A DNA stretch of 64,000 nucleotides, taken from positions 62,001-126,000 of the forward strand of contig NZ_AUBS01000007.1 of NCBI RefSeq assembly GCF_000429365.1, in the 5' to 3' direction. Both the position numbers and the translations under genes were made by a program. This DNA comes from Pseudodonghicola xiamenensis DSM 18339 (GTDB lineage Bacteria > Pseudomonadota > Alphaproteobacteria > Rhodobacterales > Rhodobacteraceae). The notes beneath the pieces are model-generated. The model searched no databases. It saw only the letters and a program-made list of their open reading frames with translations, and was not told the DNA's origin. Each line of letters begins with the position of its first letter. Position 1 is the stretch's first letter. This document shows, one piece after another, positions 61,115 to 64,000 of this stretch.

Positions 61115-61965
61115 CGCGACAGGCTGCCGAGGGCACGGGCGGCGCGGCCCGCCTCGGCGGCGAGCACCGGCCAGTCGGGAATATCGTTGTCCCATTCGAT
61201 CAGCACCGGACGCGGGCCGCTGCGGGCAAGCGTATGGTCAAGCAGCGCCCAGACCGGATCGGCGACTGGTGCCCCGTGGCTGTCGATCAGCACCGGTGCA
61301 CCTTGATCGTCCTGCTGCGCCTCATGACCGCCAAGGTGAATCTCTGCCACCTGATCCAGCGGCAGCGCCTCGACATAGGCCTGTGGCGAAAAACCCAGAT
61401 TGCAGGCCGACACAAAGACATTGTTGATGTCGAGCAGCAGTCCGCAGCCGGTGCGGCGGCTGAGTTCGGCCAGGAAGGCGGGTTCCGTCCAGGTGCTTTC
61501 GGTGAAGCTGACATAGCTTGAAGGGTTTTCCAGCAGCATCCGGCGGCCCAGAAACGCTTGTACTTGGTCGATATGATCGGCCACCCGCGTCAGCGTCGCA
61601 TCGGTATAAGGCAGCGGGAGCAGATCGTTCAGAAAGGCGCCGTCGTGACTGGACCAGGCAAGATGCTCAGAGAAACTGGCGGGCGCCAGCCAATCGCACA
61701 GATGGCGCAACCGGGCCAGGTGATCGGGGTCCAGTCGGTCGCTGCCTCCGAGGCCGAGACCGACCCCGTGAACCGAGATCGGGAACCGCTCGTTCAGATG
61801 GCGAAGCTGTGCCAGCGGGCGGCCACCGTCCCCCATGTAGTTCTCGGCATGGATCTCGAGCCAGCGCACCATCCCGGGCGCGGCGCAGAGGTCGTTGAAA
61901 TGCTGCGGCTTGAAGCCGACACCGGTGGCGTCGGGCAGGGCGGCTTGCCGCGCCGCGCCGGGCAT
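61111..61965 (-). CDS. bufB: DUF692 multinuclear iron-dependent oxidative enzyme (BufB/MNIO)
   Basis: The 284-residue TIM-barrel protein belongs to the MbnB-like MNIO family that modifies cysteines of ribosomal peptides. Probable iron-site residues are His66 (SVHGVG), His101 (SEHLAW), Glu146 (LENPSSY), Asp179 (LLLDINN), His210 and His214 (EIHLGGHE), Asp228 and His230 (IDSHG) and Glu257 (IEWDNDIP); all are present. In bufferin systems the enzyme converts core cysteines to thiooxazole groups that bind copper. Its ATG overlaps the precursor stop by one base (TGATG), and the frame open further upstream is shadow. Confidence 0.92.
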   Translation of the reverse strand: MPGAARQAALPDATGVGFKPQHFNDLCAAPGMVRWLEIHAENYMGDGGRPLAQLRHLNERFPISVHGVGLGLGGSDRLDPDHLARLRHLCDWLAPASFSEHLAWSSHDGAFLNDLLPLPYTDATLTRVADHIDQVQAFLGRRMLLENPSSYVSFTESTWTEPAFLAELSRRTGCGLLLDINNVFVSACNLGFSPQAYVEALPLDQVAEIHLGGHEAQQDDQGAPVLIDSHGAPVADPVWALLDHTLARSGPRPVLIEWDNDIPDWPVLAAEAGRAARALGSLSR

Positions 61966-62270
61966 CAGGACGGCAGATCGCGTTTCAGCGCTTTCAGCGC
62001 GCCGTGGCGCGGCGTGCCGTCGGCCATGGGCGGCAGGGCGATATCCTTGCAGGTGCCGAAATTGACCAGCTTCCAGGAATTGCCCTGATAATCCACGGTC
62101 GAACTGCCGGCGCAGGTCGTGCCGGGACCGGCGGCGCAATCGTTCTGTCCGGCGAGCGCGACGCCAAAGCATTTCTCCTTGGTCTGGGCGTCGACGCTGG
62201 AAGCTAGCGTCGTACTGAGCGCCGCACCAAGTGCGCCGGCAATCGCGAGGGATTTGGCAGTCTGGGACAT
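61965..62270 (-). CDS. bufA: DUF2282 bufferin-type precursor (BufA1-like, secreted RiPP)
   Basis: The 101-residue precursor has a Sec-type signal, [20 protein letters not shown] to about residue 28, and a mature domain with four cysteines: Cys34 ([11 protein letters not shown]), Cys45 (QNDCAAGPG), Cys53 (TTCAGSS) and Cys74 (GTCKDI), plus [10 protein letters not shown]. This is the DUF2282 pattern of bufferins, periplasmic peptides that sequester copper after modification by the DUF692/DUF2063 pair encoded directly downstream. AAGGA lies 8 bases before the ATG. The copper role is from studied homologues; it is not shown by this sequence. Confidence 0.9.
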   Translation of the reverse strand: MSQTAKSLAIAGALGAALSTTLASSVDAQTKEKCFGVALAGQNDCAAGPGTTCAGSSTVDYQGNSWKLVNFGTCKDIALPPMADGTPRHGALKALKRDLPS

Positions 62271-62285
62271 GTGGGTTTCCTTCTC

Positions 62286-62310
62286 TTCAGTCGGGTTGTC
62301 TGAATGTTAC
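62286..62310 (-). promoter_or_regulatory. Possible ECF-type promoter of the bufferin operon
   Basis: On the minus strand GTAACA (62310-62305) is followed after 15 bases by TGAA (62289-62286). Caulobacter SigF promoters, which drive bufferin genes, are described as GTAACC-N16-CGAA. The match is partial, so this is a weak candidate. Confidence 0.3.
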
Positions 62311-62337
62311 AGGAAAACGAGCGCCTGTCTCTGGGGA

Positions 62338-62392
62338 AAGACAGCGGAGTTGCCGCTGTCTTGCGCCCCCCGGGTCTGGCGAGCCGGGGGGC
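62338..62392 (-). terminator. Two consecutive hairpins after thrS
   Basis: GCCCCCCGG/CCGGGGGGC (62365-62373 and 62384-62392) and AAGACAGCGG/CCGCTGTCTT (62338-62347 and 62353-62362) lie between the thrS stop and the bufferin genes read in the same direction. The second is followed by TTTCCCC on the minus strand. They probably isolate the bufferin operon from thrS. Confidence 0.65.
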
Positions 62393-62409
62393 TGTTGTAT
62401 TGCCTGAAG

Positions 62410-64000
62410 TTACAGAAGATCGGGCGGCGTTGCCGCTTTGGACAGTTCGGCGGCGATCTCGTCGAGCGTTGCCATGCTGGTCTGTTTCTCACCCAGCCGG
62501 CGAACCGATACTGTGCGCTCCTCGACCTCGCGATGACCGACGGCCAGAATCACCGGCACTTTCGACAGCGAATGTTCGCGAACCTTGTAGTTGATCTTCT
62601 CGTTGCGAATATCGGCTTCGGCCCGGACGCCGCCAGCCTTCAGTCTGGCCACGACTTCCTGCACGTACTCATCGGCCTCCGAGGTGATCGAGGCAACCAC
62701 CACCTGACGCGGCGCCAGCCAGAACGGCAGCTTGCCCGCATGTTCCTCGATCAGGATGCCGATAAAGCGTTCGAACGAGCCCAGAACCGCGCGGTGCAGC
62801 ATGATCGGCCGATGCTTGGCGCCGTCCTGGCCGACATAGCTGGCATCCAGCCGTTCGGGCAGGTTGGGATCGACCTGCAGCGTGCCACATTGCCAGTCGC
62901 GCCCGATCGCATCGGTCAGCACGAATTCCAGCTTGGGACCGTAGAAGGCGCCTTCACCTTCCTGGATCTCGAAATCATAGCCGGCGGCCTTGCAGGCGTT
63001 GCCCAGCGATTCCTCGGCATGATCCCAGCTTTCCTCTGTCCCGATCCGCTTTTCGGGGCGGGTCGACAGCTTGATGCTCCAGTCGTGGAAGCCGAGGTCG
63101 GCATAGATGCCGGCGAGGAATTCGATGAACTTCTTGGTTTCGACCTCGATATCCTTCTCTTCGCAGAAGATATGCGCATCGTCCTGGGTAAAGCCGCGCA
63201 CCCGCATGATCCCATGCAGCGCGCCCGAGGGTTCATAGCGGTTGCACGAGCCGAACTCGGCAATGCGCAGGGGCAGATCGCGATAGGATTTCAGGCCCTG
63301 GTTGAACACCTGCACGTGGCAGGGGCAGTTCATCGGCTTCAGCGCGTTGATGGTCTTTTCGCGCGCATGTTCCTCGTCGACTTCGACGATGAACATGTTT
63401 TCCTGATAGTTGTCCCAATGACCGGAGGCTTCCCACAGCTTGCGGTTCACCACCTGCGGCGTGTTCACCTCGACATAGCCGTCGCGTTCCTGCTGGCGGC
63501 GCATGTAATCCTGCAGCGTGGTGTAGACCTTCCAGCCGTTCGGATGCCAGAACACCTGGCCCGGCGCCTCTTCCTGCATGTGGAACAGATCCATCTCGCG
63601 GCCCAGCTTGCGGTGGTCGCGCTTGGCGGCTTCCTCCAGCATATGCAGGTAGGCTTTCAGTTTTTCCTTGTTCTGGAAAGCCACGCCATAGATGCGTTGC
63701 AGCATCGGACGATTGGAATCGCCGCGCCAATAGGCGCCGGCCACATGGGTCAGCTTGAAGGCATCGCCCGGCACCTGCCCGGTGTTCTGCAGGTGCGGCC
63801 CGCGGCAGAGATCCTGCCAATGGCCGTGCCAGTACATGCGCAGCGGCTCATCCCCGGGGATCGCCTCGACCAGTTCGACCTTATAGGGTTCGTTGTTGGC
63901 CTGATAATACTCAATCGCGCGGGCGCGTTCCCAGATCTCGGTGGTGACCGGATCGCGGCGGTTGATGATCTCTTTCATCTTCTTTTCGATGAGGCCGAGA
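62410..64000 (-). CDS. thrS: Threonyl-tRNA synthetase (N-terminus cut by window edge)
   Basis: About 530 residues are present; the frame is open to base 64000, so the TGS domain and part of the editing domain lie outside. Seen are the editing-domain end ([20 protein letters not shown]), the class II catalytic core ([14 protein letters not shown] with a zinc Cys, [35 protein letters not shown], and [21 protein letters not shown]) and the anticodon-binding domain. It charges tRNA-Thr. The MKEI at 63978 is internal and not the start. Confidence 0.96.
   Translation of the reverse strand, partial: LGLIEKKMKEIINRRDPVTTEIWERARAIEYYQANNEPYKVELVEAIPGDEPLRMYWHGHWQDLCRGPHLQNTGQVPGDAFKLTHVAGAYWRGDSNRPMLQRIYGVAFQNKEKLKAYLHMLEEAAKRDHRKLGREMDLFHMQEEAPGQVFWHPNGWKVYTTLQDYMRRQQERDGYVEVNTPQVVNRKLWEASGHWDNYQENMFIVEVDEEHAREKTINALKPMNCPCHVQVFNQGLKSYRDLPLRIAEFGSCNRYEPSGALHGIMRVRGFTQDDAHIFCEEKDIEVETKKFIEFLAGIYADLGFHDWSIKLSTRPEKRIGTEESWDHAEESLGNACKAAGYDFEIQEGEGAFYGPKLEFVLTDAIGRDWQCGTLQVDPNLPERLDASYVGQDGAKHRPIMLHRAVLGSFERFIGILIEEHAGKLPFWLAPRQVVVASITSEADEYVQEVVARLKAGGVRAEADIRNEKINYKVREHSLSKVPVILAVGHREVEERTVSVRRLGEKQTSMATLDEIAAELSKAATPPDLL

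Noticed and set aside
1..64000. CRISPR array, insertion sequence or prophage
   Set aside because: No regularly spaced repeats, transposase, integrase or phage structural genes were seen.

Overview
The window reads as chromosomal DNA of a Rhodobacteraceae-type alphaproteobacterium; the genus cannot be fixed from the sequence alone. The grounds are high GC, dense short operons with frequent 4-base ATGA overlaps, and family-typical genes: an H-NOX-like/diguanylate cyclase pair, Hint-domain proteins, DUF3572, a MaeB-type malic enzyme, PrpE and pyruvate carboxylase. No insertion sequence, prophage, CRISPR array or rRNA is visible. Two genes run off the edges: rluB at the left and thrS at the right.

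Layout. 1-1361: rluB (cut) and tadA, divergent. 1392-15009: one leftward run of 15 closely spaced or overlapping genes, probably a single transcription unit. It encodes a NitT/TauT-type ABC importer, a Rieske oxygenase, two SDRs, an alpha/beta hydrolase, a type I extradiol dioxygenase, a TPP-dependent enzyme, an aspartate-dehydrogenase-like protein, an aldehyde dehydrogenase, an adrenodoxin-reductase-type flavoprotein, a flavodoxin and a pentapeptide protein. With the flanking FAD monooxygenase, dicupin protein and IclR regulator (15231-18360) it looks like an aromatic-compound uptake and catabolic island whose substrate is unknown. 18571-25737: tRNA-Gly(UCC), an ABC exporter, an acyl-CoA synthetase/lipase pair, an esterase and two small genes. 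25796-34258: glyA, nadK, amidase, prpE, maeB. 34464-38107: cdd-deoA-deoB-upp pyrimidine salvage. 38186-46929: lineage-type proteins (secreted, pseudo-M48-like, DUF2892 with a sulfide-type operator, sulfotransferase, degenerate Hint, DUF3572, HAD phosphatase, H-NOX-like/GGDEF pair, peptidoglycan-binding protein). 47112-51839: parE, epoxide-hydrolase-like enzyme, MATE transporter and two identical tRNA-Gly(GCC) genes. 51990-59157: Hint protein, pyc, an FMN-dependent 2-hydroxy-acid oxidase, DUF1810 and a small secreted protein. 59215-64000: cold-shock protein, ArsC/Spx-like protein, small membrane protein, a three-gene bufferin-type operon (DUF2282-DUF692-DUF2063) and thrS.

The most interesting systems are: the minimal copper-bufferin-type RiPP operon (60377-62270); the Rieske/extradiol island with a flavoprotein-flavodoxin couple and an imine-type dehydrogenase; an H-NOX homologue that appears to lack its heme ligands, translationally coupled to a diguanylate cyclase; and several enzyme-family members that have lost catalytic residues (an SDR without Tyr/Lys, a Hint domain without Cys/His, a metalloprotease-like protein without HExxH). 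All functions are inferred from reading the protein sequences; no database search was run.
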